Assembly: GCA_009777995.1 (NCBI GenBank)
Contig: WRKT01000009.1
Location: 1-64,000, forward strand
Length of the DNA stretch: 64,000 nucleotides
Direction: 5' to 3'
Source: Treponema sp.
GTDB lineage: Bacteria; Spirochaetota; Spirochaetia; Treponematales; Breznakiellaceae
Of the stretch, positions 1 through 10,129 are shown piece by piece. Positions within the stretch are counted from its first letter, which is position 1. Every line of letters begins with the position of its first letter. The notes beneath the pieces were generated by a model, which had not been told where the DNA came from, did not search any database, and saw only the letters and a list, made by a program, of their open reading frames with translations. A program made the translations under genes and the position numbers.

Positions 1-438
1 GAAGGAGTTACCGAAAAGGTATCGTCATATCCCGATGTGATTATGGAAGGCGGTGCTTACCTGCCGACAGAGATTTTTAATAATAATAAGTGGCAGGAGT
101 ATTTACAGGCCAAAATTGATGGAAATAAATCAAATTCATATAGATGGTTCAGAAAATGGGAACTAAGCTATGGTTTTGAGGTTGAAGAAAATTATCCTTT
201 GGATGGTTTAAAAGGACTTGAGATCATCAAGATCCCTCAATCCAGGTATATTGTATTTAATTGCAGGCAAAATTCAGATAATACCCACGATGAAGTAATT
301 AACAGTACATGGAGTGCACAAAAAGATTATGATACTGTTTCCCACGGTTTGAAATGGGCTATTGATAAAATACCCTATTTTGAAGCAGAAGACAAAGAAA
401 TCGGATATACCCTGCTTTTCCCTGTTTCTGAAATTTAG
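1..438 (+). CDS. AraC-type C-terminal effector-binding (GyrI-like) domain, 5' partial
   Basis: The reading frame is open from base 1 and ends at TAG 436-438, so the N-terminus lies outside the window. An internal GTG at 37 is probably not the start, because the frame stays open upstream without a Shine-Dalgarno. The visible 145 residues show a hydrophobic strand with an Ile-Pro pair, a short amphipathic stretch containing Thr-Trp, and a closing strand ending in Phe-Pro-Val. That order resembles the GyrI-like small-molecule-binding domain at the C-terminus of many AraC-family regulators. The missing part would then be a helix-turn-helix region, and the protein would sense a small ligand. The domain call is moderate; no DNA-binding part is visible to confirm it. 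Confidence 0.5.
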   Translation, partial: EGVTEKVSSYPDVIMEGGAYLPTEIFNNNKWQEYLQAKIDGNKSNSYRWFRKWELSYGFEVEENYPLDGLKGLEIIKIPQSRYIVFNCRQNSDNTHDEVINSTWSAQKDYDTVSHGLKWAIDKIPYFEAEDKEIGYTLLFPVSEI

Positions 439-535
439 GAATGTCCCAAAATATCAAAAAATGTGGCTTTAAGTTTGGGTATAATGGGAACAATGCCTTT
501 AGGCATTCCATTTTTAGTTATTTAGGGGATTTCTG

Positions 536-1027
536 ATGAGTATGTACGAAGAAGGGTTAAAATTACTTGAAGAGAAGTTTGGTAATGGAAAAGACAATGT
601 TATCTCTCTTGCTACTATTGCCAGGGAACCAAATGCCGATGGAAAATTGCAGCCAGTTGTAAGAGAAGTTGATGCATTATATGAGAACGGTTCTTTTTTT
701 ATCACAACGCACGCAAAATCCAACAAAATGCGGCAGGTTGCCATAAATCCAGCGGTTTCAATAGCAGTCAGCCAGGAATGGTTTACAGCAATCGGAATAG
801 GTGAAAACCTTGGTTGGGTACTGGACCCGAAAAATTCCGAGTTAAGGGAGAAGCTTCGCTCAGCATTTGCTGTATGGTACGATAAGGCAAACAACGAAAA
901 GGACGAGAACTGCTGTATTCTGGCCATTCATTTAACAAAAGGAACCTTGAATATAAACCACTGGGAAAAATTGTACCACATGGATTTTTTGAATAAGTGC
1001 ACCATGGAGAATGGCGGGGTTTTCTGA
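536..1027 (+). CDS. Pyridoxamine 5'-phosphate oxidase-like flavin split-barrel protein
   Basis: The 163-residue product has the order expected of the small FMN-binding split-barrel family: an N-terminal helix, a strand with a Leu-Ala-Thr core, a segment where a strand passes into THAKSNKMRQV, and a strand ending in Ala-Val-Ser. In this family the Lys/Arg-rich segment after the second strand contacts the FMN phosphate. Members are often annotated as pyridoxamine 5'-phosphate oxidase-related, but many are flavin reductases or heme-binding proteins, so the substrate is unknown. The ATG at 536 is preceded by a GGGG run about nine bases upstream; a second ATG two codons in is possible. It is likely a single-gene unit, because a strong hairpin follows. 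Confidence 0.75.
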   Translation: MSMYEEGLKLLEEKFGNGKDNVISLATIAREPNADGKLQPVVREVDALYENGSFFITTHAKSNKMRQVAINPAVSIAVSQEWFTAIGIGENLGWVLDPKNSELREKLRSAFAVWYDKANNEKDENCCILAIHLTKGTLNINHWEKLYHMDFLNKCTMENGGVF

Positions 1028-1042
1028 CAGGAACTAAGGTAA

Positions 1043-1085
1043 AACTTTTACAAGAGGCTGCTCACGATGGCTTCTTGTAAAAGTT
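1043..1085. terminator. 13-bp perfect inverted repeat between convergent genes
   Basis: Bases 1043-1055 (AACTTTTACAAGA) pair exactly with 1073-1085, and the stem can extend inward through G-U and G-C pairs. It lies between the convergent ends of the flavin-barrel gene (stop 1027) and the metalloprotease gene (stop 1136), so a bidirectional terminator is the natural reading. Neither strand has a long T tract directly after the stem, so intrinsic termination is not certain. Confidence 0.5.
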
Positions 1086-1135
1086 GTCAGCTAAATTCTA
1101 TACATGTTTATCATTTTTGCTTTTTGCGGTGTTAT

Positions 1136-1660
1136 TTATCTAATTTTCCACAAATACTGATCGATATAAATTACAGAAATCATGCCGATTAAGGAACCAA
1201 TTAAACACACCGTATGGTATATAAAATTATACCCAAGTATAAAACCACTTCTTAAGGTAAATGCCAATAAAATAATATTAACGATAATTGCAATAGTATA
1301 TTTCTTAAGATTAAAATGAGCAGATATTATTGATTCGTCTTGTAATTTAAAATTAATAATTTGTGCACCAAGCCTCATAATAAAATTGAAAAAAATAAAC
1401 ATATATACAAAATTAATTTTGTATATTTCAATAATTACCCATGAACCCAAAGACAATAAAATTGTAAAAAAAAGCCCTCCTATAGTAAACAGAATACTCT
1501 TTTTATCTACATCTATAGTTTTAACAATATTAAGTCCAAATCTCATTTTATATCCCAGTATTTTTCCTGTCGACCAATGACCTAATTCATGGACGATTAA
1601 GCAAAAAAATGCTGTTGGAATAAATAACAATCCTAACACAAAATAATTAATAATATTCAT
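1136..1660 (-). CDS. Small membrane metalloprotease with HELGH motif (M50-like)
   Basis: This 174-residue protein is almost entirely hydrophobic, with about five membrane segments. HELGHW lies in the first one (His24, Glu25, His28 counting from the ATG at 1660), the HExxH zinc site of intramembrane M50/site-2-type proteases. A QDES segment near residue 105 could supply the third ligand, but the usual NPxPxxDG motif is not evident. The ATG at 1660 is preferred over a GTG at 1681 because a GGAG lies nine bases upstream and the start falls four bases after the upstream stop. It is the last gene of the unit OMP, CPBP, C39-like, M50-like, so a role in membrane peptide cleavage with those partners is inferred. 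The A/T-rich composition differs from the rest of the window. Confidence 0.7.
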   Translation of the reverse strand: MNIINYFVLGLLFIPTAFFCLIVHELGHWSTGKILGYKMRFGLNIVKTIDVDKKSILFTIGGLFFTILLSLGSWVIIEIYKINFVYMFIFFNFIMRLGAQIINFKLQDESIISAHFNLKKYTIAIIVNIILLAFTLRSGFILGYNFIYHTVCLIGSLIGMISVIYIDQYLWKIR

Positions 1661-1664
1661 ATAA

Positions 1665-2798
1665 CTAATCTCCAAAGCCACTTTTCAATTCTTCAAGAAT
1701 ATATTCATCCTGGTCACGAACAAACGCAAAGCAATCCGCTATCATACGGCGAATAGTTTTATTTTTTAGCCCTCTTGCCCAATCAAGCCTATCGCCGCTC
1801 ATGTACTCGCCAACGCCGCGCCATGCAATCCATAAAACATCGTGCATCGTCCAACACAATCTATTTATCGCATTGAATGCTGCAACTTCTTTACTCGGCT
1901 CTTTGCCGACTCTCAACGGATTCATGGCGCTTCCAAGAATTGCCCGCTGGTCTATCGGCTGTCCTATCCACCTAGAAATACGGTCACGTATTGTAAGTAA
2001 TTCATCATCGGTTAAGTTATCAAAATTCTCGTCGTTAAGCATAAAATCTACAGAATTGCTGTAATACTTCTTTTCTTTCATGCTTTCCATGATTTTTATT
2101 CCGCGCCTGAATATATCTTGGATGGTTATGGTAATATCTTTTTTGCCGTTAATAACAAACGCGTGGGTCAATTTTTCGTAAAAATCCGGTAAAATAAACA
2201 ACCCGTTTTCGTCATATCCTGCAGGTCCCGGTTCCGGCGTTTTCCCCCAATAACCCTGTGAACCGTCAAGTCCATACAAAACGCCATTGTCATCATAACC
2301 CGTCACCAAAACCCATTGATATGTTTCTGCGAACAACGCTAAAATCGGAATATTTTCATCGATGGAATTTTTAATTTTACTAGTAACCATTTCTTTGCTA
2401 TGCCCGGTATCAAAATGAGGCATCAATTCTTCAAAGTCGTATCCGGCGTAGTCAAAAGCAAAACCTATGTACCAGTCGAACTCCCTGAGCATTATATTAC
2501 AAGTTTGATTCCAATCGTTCTTCATGTGCTTATCGTTTGATAAATCAATCTGTAAAAAACCGAACCCTGTTACAGCGGTATATAAGTTGTAAAGTTCCTC
2601 ATGCTTTTTATTGATTGGCACTAAATCCTTGCATTGTCCACACCTAACACAATTCCCCTGTTGTTTACCGCAGAAAAAATCACAATTCTTGTCCGTTATT
2701 CCTTCTGCGCGCATGAGCATAGACACAAGGCAAGCCGTAAAACGCACCGTTTCGCATCCGTTCGGAAAATTTACGACGTCCGATATTATTTTTTTCAT
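1665..2798 (-). CDS. C39/BtrH-like Cys-rich protein, probably not a peptidase
   Basis: This 377-residue soluble protein has no signal peptide. The first 60 residues hold a Cys in Asn-Gly-Cys-Glu-Thr and then a cluster of six Cys, which could bind a metal or an Fe-S cluster. The stretch around residues 145-180 (ALFAETYQWVLVTGYDDNG, then GLDGSQGYWG) resembles the C39 or BtrH-type papain-like fold, in which His normally precedes the Val-x-x-Gly-Tyr strand. Here that place reads Gln-Trp, so classical proteolysis looks unlikely. The C-terminal half is helical with no recognised motif. The gene follows the CPBP gene by 28 bases and is coupled to the HELGH protease gene. An acyl- or peptidyl-transfer role like BtrH is possible, but no function is assigned. 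Confidence 0.6.
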   Translation of the reverse strand: MKKIISDVVNFPNGCETVRFTACLVSMLMRAEGITDKNCDFFCGKQQGNCVRCGQCKDLVPINKKHEELYNLYTAVTGFGFLQIDLSNDKHMKNDWNQTCNIMLREFDWYIGFAFDYAGYDFEELMPHFDTGHSKEMVTSKIKNSIDENIPILALFAETYQWVLVTGYDDNGVLYGLDGSQGYWGKTPEPGPAGYDENGLFILPDFYEKLTHAFVINGKKDITITIQDIFRRGIKIMESMKEKKYYSNSVDFMLNDENFDNLTDDELLTIRDRISRWIGQPIDQRAILGSAMNPLRVGKEPSKEVAAFNAINRLCWTMHDVLWIAWRGVGEYMSGDRLDWARGLKNKTIRRMIADCFAFVRDQDEYILEELKSGFGD

Positions 2799-2826
2799 CT
2801 TACCGTTCCTCTCATTTTTAATGGTA

Positions 2827-3717
2827 TTATTTTCTGCGTATTAATGGCATATCACTGTCCATAGTCCAAACAGGACCGTCAGGTTTTTTGACTACGATAC
2901 GAACATAAAGAAAGCCCAATAATAGTAAAATAGTCATAAAGATACTGCCGCCTGAGCCATTTATTCCGCCTGCAAGAAATTCAATGTTTCCATGACTTGT
3001 TGTAAATACCCCTTCACTTGCACTTACACCTCCGCTTGTAGGTATTCCTAAAATATCGCCTGCGAGAAAATTATGTCCTATGTGATACCCTGTGGAAAGC
3101 CATAGTTTTCCTGTTTTAATAAACATAAAGGCCCAAAGTAAGCCGGCTAAACATGTATTAAAGAGAGATAAGAAACTCATCCCGGGGTTTAAAAAGTGTG
3201 CTACTCCAAAAATAACCGATGATGAAAAGATAATGACCCATTTGTTACGTGTTGTTTTAAGAGCTGTCATTATATAACCACGGCAGTAAAGTTCCTCGGA
3301 AAACATAAATACGCAGACACTCAAAAATTCCACTATAAGACCTATCGTAAACAGCCTTTGAGGATTAAAACTTAACACTTGCCTTTGGCCGCTTAGAATC
3401 ATGGCGGCAAAAACCAGAATCATTGTGACAGAGCCCATCGCCAGGCCATGCAGAAGTGATGAAAACCATCCTTCCTTAATAACTCCCATCTCTCTTACAC
3501 TGCGTTTATAAACCAGTTTAAAAAGAAACAAGCCACCCATAACGGCTATAATACCGTAAATAACGGTAATTAGTATTTTCCCGCCAATACTTTCTGCATT
3601 ATCATCAGTAATCAATGCACGGGCTATCATTTGCCCGGTCATGACAAGCGCGATGGCTGCGGCAATTGACCATCCTGAACGCAGCTCACCAAAACGATTC
3701 TTAAATATTATTTGCAA
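2827..3717 (-). CDS. CPBP (CAAX/Abi-type) intramembrane metalloprotease homologue
   Basis: The 296-residue protein has about eight membrane segments. The family motifs appear in order: EELYCRG (EExxxR, near residue 140), FGVAHF (FxxxH, near 170) and a late HIGHNF segment. These are the metal and catalytic residues of the CPBP family, whose members process prenylated proteins in eukaryotes and act in bacteriocin maturation, self-immunity or regulation in bacteria. The start is TTG at 3717, with GGAG five bases before it. The gene lies 13 bases after the OMP gene stop and 28 bases before the C39-like gene, so it is very likely in the same transcript. The substrate is unknown. Confidence 0.85.
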   Translation of the reverse strand: MQIIFKNRFGELRSGWSIAAAIALVMTGQMIARALITDDNAESIGGKILITVIYGIIAVMGGLFLFKLVYKRSVREMGVIKEGWFSSLLHGLAMGSVTMILVFAAMILSGQRQVLSFNPQRLFTIGLIVEFLSVCVFMFSEELYCRGYIMTALKTTRNKWVIIFSSSVIFGVAHFLNPGMSFLSLFNTCLAGLLWAFMFIKTGKLWLSTGYHIGHNFLAGDILGIPTSGGVSASEGVFTTSHGNIEFLAGGINGSGGSIFMTILLLLGFLYVRIVVKKPDGPVWTMDSDMPLIRRK

Positions 3718-3730
3718 AAGTTCTCCTGTA

Positions 3731-4744
3731 TCATTGCCTGTTTATAATAGGTATCATGCCCTGAACTGAAAGTGTAAACCCATTGCCCGGGCTTCCATTC
3801 CTTTCACCATCCGCCAAATAGTTGCTGCTAATAACCCAACCGGCCTGAATTTTTAAAATAGATAAATCGATAGCAGCAAAGATAGAGCTTTGCTGCAGTT
3901 CAAAGGTATCTCCTTGTATGTTATTCGATAAGTAAAAACCGACTAACTCATTTTTATAGCCAAGCCCAACTCCGGCAAAATCTCCCAATCTATGATCCGG
4001 ATTAAAGAGGCGATACCATAAGATAAATTCACAATTTAGGTCTGCGATGCTTCTATATGTTTCTATCCGCATATCTCCGGTAAAACGCAGCCTTTCTTTG
4101 GGTGCTATTGTAAACTCTAAATTGGGACCTGTTATAAAATCCATTGATGACGCGAACCATTCTGTGTCAATACCAAAACGTATTAATGGAAAAGGCATTA
4201 CAGGCGTCGAAATTTCGACAGGAAGCATATCACTGAAGTCTCCTATAGCCATAATGACCCCCAGAATCAGTGAAACATTAGGCTGCCGAACTATTTCATA
4301 ACCCCAGCCGGCACCGAGCTGGAAAGTATTCAATCCTGATAAAGGCCTGTCAGAATTGGATTGGAAAATCGCCAAAATCTGATGCCTTCCAAGACGGCCG
4401 TCAAAAATACCGCCTATTTCGTGATAAGTTTTAGGAATACCGAGCAGCGGTATATCAGTAAATATTGACGGCAGATACATTGCCATGAATAAAATGCGCT
4501 GTTCAATCCTGTTAAAGGGAAGATCTTGTTCTCCATACATAAACCCTATCCCGGCGGCAGGGCTGTGTATTGTTTGATTTTCTAGTTTGAAATAATCATA
4601 ACCAATCGGGAGAAATAGAACAAAAGGATTTTTAAATGATTCTGAATCTTGGCCGGGAAGTGCTGTGACGAAGCAACACAGCATGCTTAAAAATAAAACA
4701 GCAATGCGTCCATGTCCTATTCGCTTTATTATGCTTACACTCAA
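3731..4744 (-). CDS. Putative outer-membrane beta-barrel protein (spirochaete-type)
   Basis: The 337-residue protein starts with a basic N-terminus and a hydrophobic segment ending near residue 30 (Ala-Leu-Pro-Gly-Gln), a likely signal peptide; a Cys-Cys pair inside it makes a lipoprotein alternative less clear. The mature part alternates hydrophobic and polar residues in short strands separated by Gly/Asn-rich turns and ends on a strand, as expected of an outer-membrane barrel. No named family is recognised. The TTG start at 4744 has GGAG eight bases upstream. It is the first gene of a four-gene unit with three membrane or peptidase-like genes, with a 40-bp palindrome about 105 bases upstream of its start. 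Confidence 0.6.
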   Translation of the reverse strand: MSVSIIKRIGHGRIAVLFLSMLCCFVTALPGQDSESFKNPFVLFLPIGYDYFKLENQTIHSPAAGIGFMYGEQDLPFNRIEQRILFMAMYLPSIFTDIPLLGIPKTYHEIGGIFDGRLGRHQILAIFQSNSDRPLSGLNTFQLGAGWGYEIVRQPNVSLILGVIMAIGDFSDMLPVEISTPVMPFPLIRFGIDTEWFASSMDFITGPNLEFTIAPKERLRFTGDMRIETYRSIADLNCEFILWYRLFNPDHRLGDFAGVGLGYKNELVGFYLSNNIQGDTFELQQSSIFAAIDLSILKIQAGWVISSNYLADGERNGSPGNGFTLSVQGMIPIINRQ

Positions 4745-4848
4745 TGTCCATTCTCCTCATTGAAAATCTATCAGAAAATTAGAATAGAAAATGAACATTT
4801 TCGGACATTTTGCATATTGAAATTAAGAAAAAATGGCCTTGTATACTT

Positions 4849-4888
4849 GCTCAACTTGTATACTAGTATACTAGTATACAAGTTGAGC
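4849..4888. promoter_or_regulatory. 40-bp perfect palindrome built from GTATAC boxes
   Basis: Bases 4849-4868 are the exact reverse complement of 4869-4888, with no central spacer. The core contains GTATAC at 4858, 4866 and 4874, spaced eight bases apart, and a further GTATAC at 4841 outside the palindrome. It begins six bases beyond the hydrolase stop (4895) and sits about 105 bases upstream of the outer-membrane gene start. It could terminate the glycerol unit (a run of six T follows 12 bases further on the minus strand), or serve as a multi-site operator for the downstream unit. The repeated boxes favour an operator. Confidence 0.6.
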
Positions 4889-4894
4889 TTTCTC

Positions 4895-6976
4895 TTATAC
4901 CATGTTCCAGAAAACAGCAGTATTTGCCACTGTTATCATTGTGAATAGAATAGTGTTTGTAAATGCTGCAAGATAAACATTGTTTGTCTTCCTATAAAGG
5001 CTGCGGGCATAAATTGCTACAATGCCTAAACAGGGAATGAGCGCAAAAAGCAAGATCGCATTGAGTGCCATAGTCGGATACCATGCAACCCCTGTACTAA
5101 ACAGCATGCCGTAGTGGATGCACATCCATAATACAAGGCCTCCAATGTTCAGGCAAACAGCAATAAGGCCTCCGAATTTTCTTCCCCTTGTATTTGCGTT
5201 TAGGCTTATCGTATTAATAAAATAGAAAAGGAAGAAGAATGGCATAAAGCGTAATGCTGCAAGCACATGCTCCCATTTAAAGACTCTTATTGCAAGTGTC
5301 CAAATACGGAAGTCTACTTTGAAGATTAAATCCATTAAGAACAGAACGATGTATGCAAGTACTATGCCGGATACTGCCGTGATTAAGCTGGCGACAATTG
5401 CTTCAGCATTTACTTCAAGGCCGTAGTTTGCCTTTCCTGCTCCTATCGCCTTCCTGCTAAAATAGTAGAAACCAAATGTAATAAGAGCCGAGATGCTTCC
5501 TGTTACAACTGCCCAGTAAACGATTTGATTGACTGTAGGTGCAACAAAGAAGTAACTGAGTGCAAAGGTAGTGGAAGCGGTAGCGGCTAACAGGTATACG
5601 ACAATGCTCATTCCGGCTCCGACAAGTCCGCCCTTGACATAGTTATTATCCTGGTTCCTTGCAAGGGCTGCAATTCCGATAATTATAAACACTGCACAGG
5701 CTATAAGGGACACATTACCAAGAAGAGCAAGCTCTCCCACGGTTTTTGTCATAAGGGTGTGGAAGAGGAAGGCAGGGAATAAGGCGCCGATTGCTATAAA
5801 GACCCAGAATATGATCTTTGAAACAGGCATGTCAGGGATTGGCACAGGTTCGGTTTCTTCGGTGATTGCCTTATTAAAGACGGGGAGCTTAAGGAGTAAT
5901 GACATTACGGGAACGATTAATAGGAAGAAGCCGATTAGGCCGATGAAGTTAAATAAGACTTTGAGCTGCCAAATTTGACTGCTTGAAGGAAGATCGGAGC
6001 TATGAACGCCTTTAAAGGCTTCTTCATAGAAATCAATAAGGTGGCTTGTTGTTGCTGTGGAGAAATGGTTCCAGGGGTGTATCTCGTTTGGAGTGTAGAT
6101 TATCCTTGAACCGCGCTGAGATCCGCGCACAGGATTTCCGCCAAGTTCTACAACTCCTGAGTCAACGGTGCGGAAGGTATTTGCCTGTGCAACCGTTCCG
6201 CCTCCGGCATCAAGCCCTAGGAACATTCTGCCTGATGGTGTTGCAGGATAGTCTTTCCTTCTGACTGTTTCTCCCGGTGGTGCATCGGGGTGATTATAAA
6301 AAAACTCATCATAATTTCCTGAAATAATACCCACTGTACGGCTTCCGAAGGCTGCCTGCATTAGGGGCTGCGGCGCAACTGCGGCAGAGAAAGAGAAATC
6401 CGAGCCGACTGCAATTCCTGCATGGATCATGCGAAAGCCCGATTGGAGGGCCTGCATTTCATCGAAGAACATTGCAATGAAAGTGGAAAAGCCGCCCATC
6501 GAGTGGCCGCTTACTGCAATTAAACCGTTTCTGTTTGCATCTTTTCTGCTGAAGGGCTGTTGGTATACCCAAGCTGCAGCATCAAACTGCGAGTGAATCC
6601 AGAAGGTGCTGAACTGTCCGCCGACCGGAATGTCGGCACTCCAACGGGAATTTCCGTGGTCGTACATATCAAGTGCAAGTACGATATAACCCCTGCGAGC
6701 CATTTCGATGGCCGGTGCATCCTGCATTTCCTTTGTGTTCAGGTACCCGTGGGTTGTAACGATTACAGGTCTTGGGTCATTCGGCCCTGCGCCTCGCGGC
6801 ATATAGAGAAGGCCTGTAAGAGTTCCTCTCTCGGTCTCAAACTCAACCTTTGAAACATTCACCGAGAAAAAAGATGAGTTGAACATGCCTCCTAAAAAGC
6901 TGCTTACGATGATTAACCCAAGGGCCAGAATTAATACTCCCTTTGGGTTCCTAAAAAAATCAAGAATCCTTTCCAT
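4895..6976 (-). CDS. Alpha/beta hydrolase fused to a polytopic membrane domain
   Basis: The 693-residue protein has one N-terminal membrane segment, then an alpha/beta hydrolase of about 310 residues, then about nine further membrane segments. The hydrolase shows the oxyanion strand VTTHGYLNT and the nucleophile elbow GHSMGG, with an Asp-rich strand and a late His (near IHPWNH) as candidate acid and base. Its fold is nearest to the dienelactone-hydrolase/dipeptidyl-peptidase-like group. The hydrolase probably faces outside, because it follows a single N-terminal anchor. The ATG at 6976 is chosen because GGAG lies just upstream and it falls after the glpK stop. It appears to be the last gene of the glycerol unit, so an esterase or lipase delivering glycerol is plausible but unproven. 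Confidence 0.75.
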   Translation of the reverse strand: MERILDFFRNPKGVLILALGLIIVSSFLGGMFNSSFFSVNVSKVEFETERGTLTGLLYMPRGAGPNDPRPVIVTTHGYLNTKEMQDAPAIEMARRGYIVLALDMYDHGNSRWSADIPVGGQFSTFWIHSQFDAAAWVYQQPFSRKDANRNGLIAVSGHSMGGFSTFIAMFFDEMQALQSGFRMIHAGIAVGSDFSFSAAVAPQPLMQAAFGSRTVGIISGNYDEFFYNHPDAPPGETVRRKDYPATPSGRMFLGLDAGGGTVAQANTFRTVDSGVVELGGNPVRGSQRGSRIIYTPNEIHPWNHFSTATTSHLIDFYEEAFKGVHSSDLPSSSQIWQLKVLFNFIGLIGFFLLIVPVMSLLLKLPVFNKAITEETEPVPIPDMPVSKIIFWVFIAIGALFPAFLFHTLMTKTVGELALLGNVSLIACAVFIIIGIAALARNQDNNYVKGGLVGAGMSIVVYLLAATASTTFALSYFFVAPTVNQIVYWAVVTGSISALITFGFYYFSRKAIGAGKANYGLEVNAEAIVASLITAVSGIVLAYIVLFLMDLIFKVDFRIWTLAIRVFKWEHVLAALRFMPFFFLFYFINTISLNANTRGRKFGGLIAVCLNIGGLVLWMCIHYGMLFSTGVAWYPTMALNAILLFALIPCLGIVAIYARSLYRKTNNVYLAAFTNTILFTMITVANTAVFWNMV

Positions 6977-6998
6977 AAACTCTCCTTTCCATAAAAAT

Positions 6999-8844
<1,846 letters not shown>

Positions 8845-8846
8845 GA

Positions 8847-10112
8847 TTAATTCTCTTCCCCTGTTTTCGGTGTAAGTATAATTTCGATATCCCCCCTTGT
8901 ATTTTCAAAAATGGATTTATTTACAGTCTGTTTAATCATTTCGCCGGGGGTCAGGTTTCTCTTTTTATATCTATTAAGCTCAACCCCCCTGTTCTTTATA
9001 ATAATTTCTGCTTCTCTATATACTTCATCAACCCTCATAAACAGATCGAGTTTGTCCTGCATTGCAGAATACCTTAATTTTTGCGGAACGCAGTAGGTTA
9101 AGCCACCGGATACAATGGTATTCATGTATTCAGTTGTCTCTTCTGTTTCGCCCTTTACATAACGGGCTGCACTCTTTGCAGCTCTAATGCTCTCTTCGGT
9201 TACGAAGTCTACGATATCGTGCACATGTACCACATTACCGCAGGCGAAAATGCCCGGGATTGATGTCTCCATGCTTTCGTTTACAATGGGGCCCCCTGTT
9301 CTTCTGTCGATTTCCACTCCTGCACTTCTTGACAGCTCATTTTCAGGGATTAGCCCTACAGACAGCAGCACAGTATCACATTCGTATTCCCTCTCTGTGC
9401 CCGCTATCGGGTTTTTATTTTCATCGGTTTGGGCAATTGTCACATATTCTACGCGCTCTTTCCCTGAGATTTTAATTATATTGTGATTATATAGAAGAGG
9501 AATGTTATAATGTTCAAGGCACTGTACTATATTGCGTGTTAATCCCTTTGCATGGGAACCTCGGGCAAGAACTGCAATGACTTCTGCCCCTTCAAGAACC
9601 ATTCTCCTTGCCATTATCATCCCGATGTCCCCTGCCCCCAGTACTATCGCCTTTTTCCCGACCATATAGCCTTCGATGTTTATATATCTTTGAGCAGCCC
9701 CTGCTGTGAATATTCCGGCAGGACGTTCTCCGGGTATTGCGATAGCTGATCTCGTCCTTTCCCTGCATCCCATTGCAAGGATAATTGCCTTTGCATTTAT
9801 GTTTAAAATGCCGGTAGAGTTTATTGCCTTTATTTCCCTGTCTTTTGAAATTGAAGTTACCATTGTGTCAAAAAGAATTTCTACGCCTTCTTCCCTTGCC
9901 ATATTGATAAAACGTTGTGTATACTCAGGCCCTGTAAGTTCTTCTTTAAAATAATGAATGCCAAAACCGTTATGAATGCACTGCTGTAAAATACCGCCTG
10001 CTTCAATATCTCTTTCTATTATAAGTACTTTGGGAATACCCTGCTTCCTTGCTTCAACTGCGGCTCCAAGGCCCCCGGGTCCTCCTCCAATAATGACAAT
10101 GTCAAAGTGCAT
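8847..10112 (-). CDS. FAD/NAD(P)-dependent oxidoreductase of the glycerol-3-phosphate unit
   Basis: The protein of about 421 residues opens with the dinucleotide-binding fingerprint IIGGGPGGLGAA, repeats it in the middle as VLGAGDIGMIMARR, and ends with the flavin-closing motif GIFACGNVVHVHDIVD. This is the architecture of pyridine nucleotide-disulphide oxidoreductases, though the redox-active CxxxxC is not seen. It probably passes electrons between the GlpA-like flavoprotein and NAD, with the DUF1667 protein. Two starts compete. The ATG at 10112 has GGGAG close upstream and the usual family N-terminus; a GTG at 10133 would overlap the previous stop by four bases. The ATG is preferred, weakly. 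Confidence 0.88.
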   Translation of the reverse strand: MHFDIVIIGGGPGGLGAAVEARKQGIPKVLIIERDIEAGGILQQCIHNGFGIHYFKEELTGPEYTQRFINMAREEGVEILFDTMVTSISKDREIKAINSTGILNINAKAIILAMGCRERTRSAIAIPGERPAGIFTAGAAQRYINIEGYMVGKKAIVLGAGDIGMIMARRMVLEGAEVIAVLARGSHAKGLTRNIVQCLEHYNIPLLYNHNIIKISGKERVEYVTIAQTDENKNPIAGTEREYECDTVLLSVGLIPENELSRSAGVEIDRRTGGPIVNESMETSIPGIFACGNVVHVHDIVDFVTEESIRAAKSAARYVKGETEETTEYMNTIVSGGLTYCVPQKLRYSAMQDKLDLFMRVDEVYREAEIIIKNRGVELNRYKKRNLTPGEMIKQTVNKSIFENTRGDIEIILTPKTGEEN

Positions 10113-10129
10113 TATACTCCCTGCATCCT

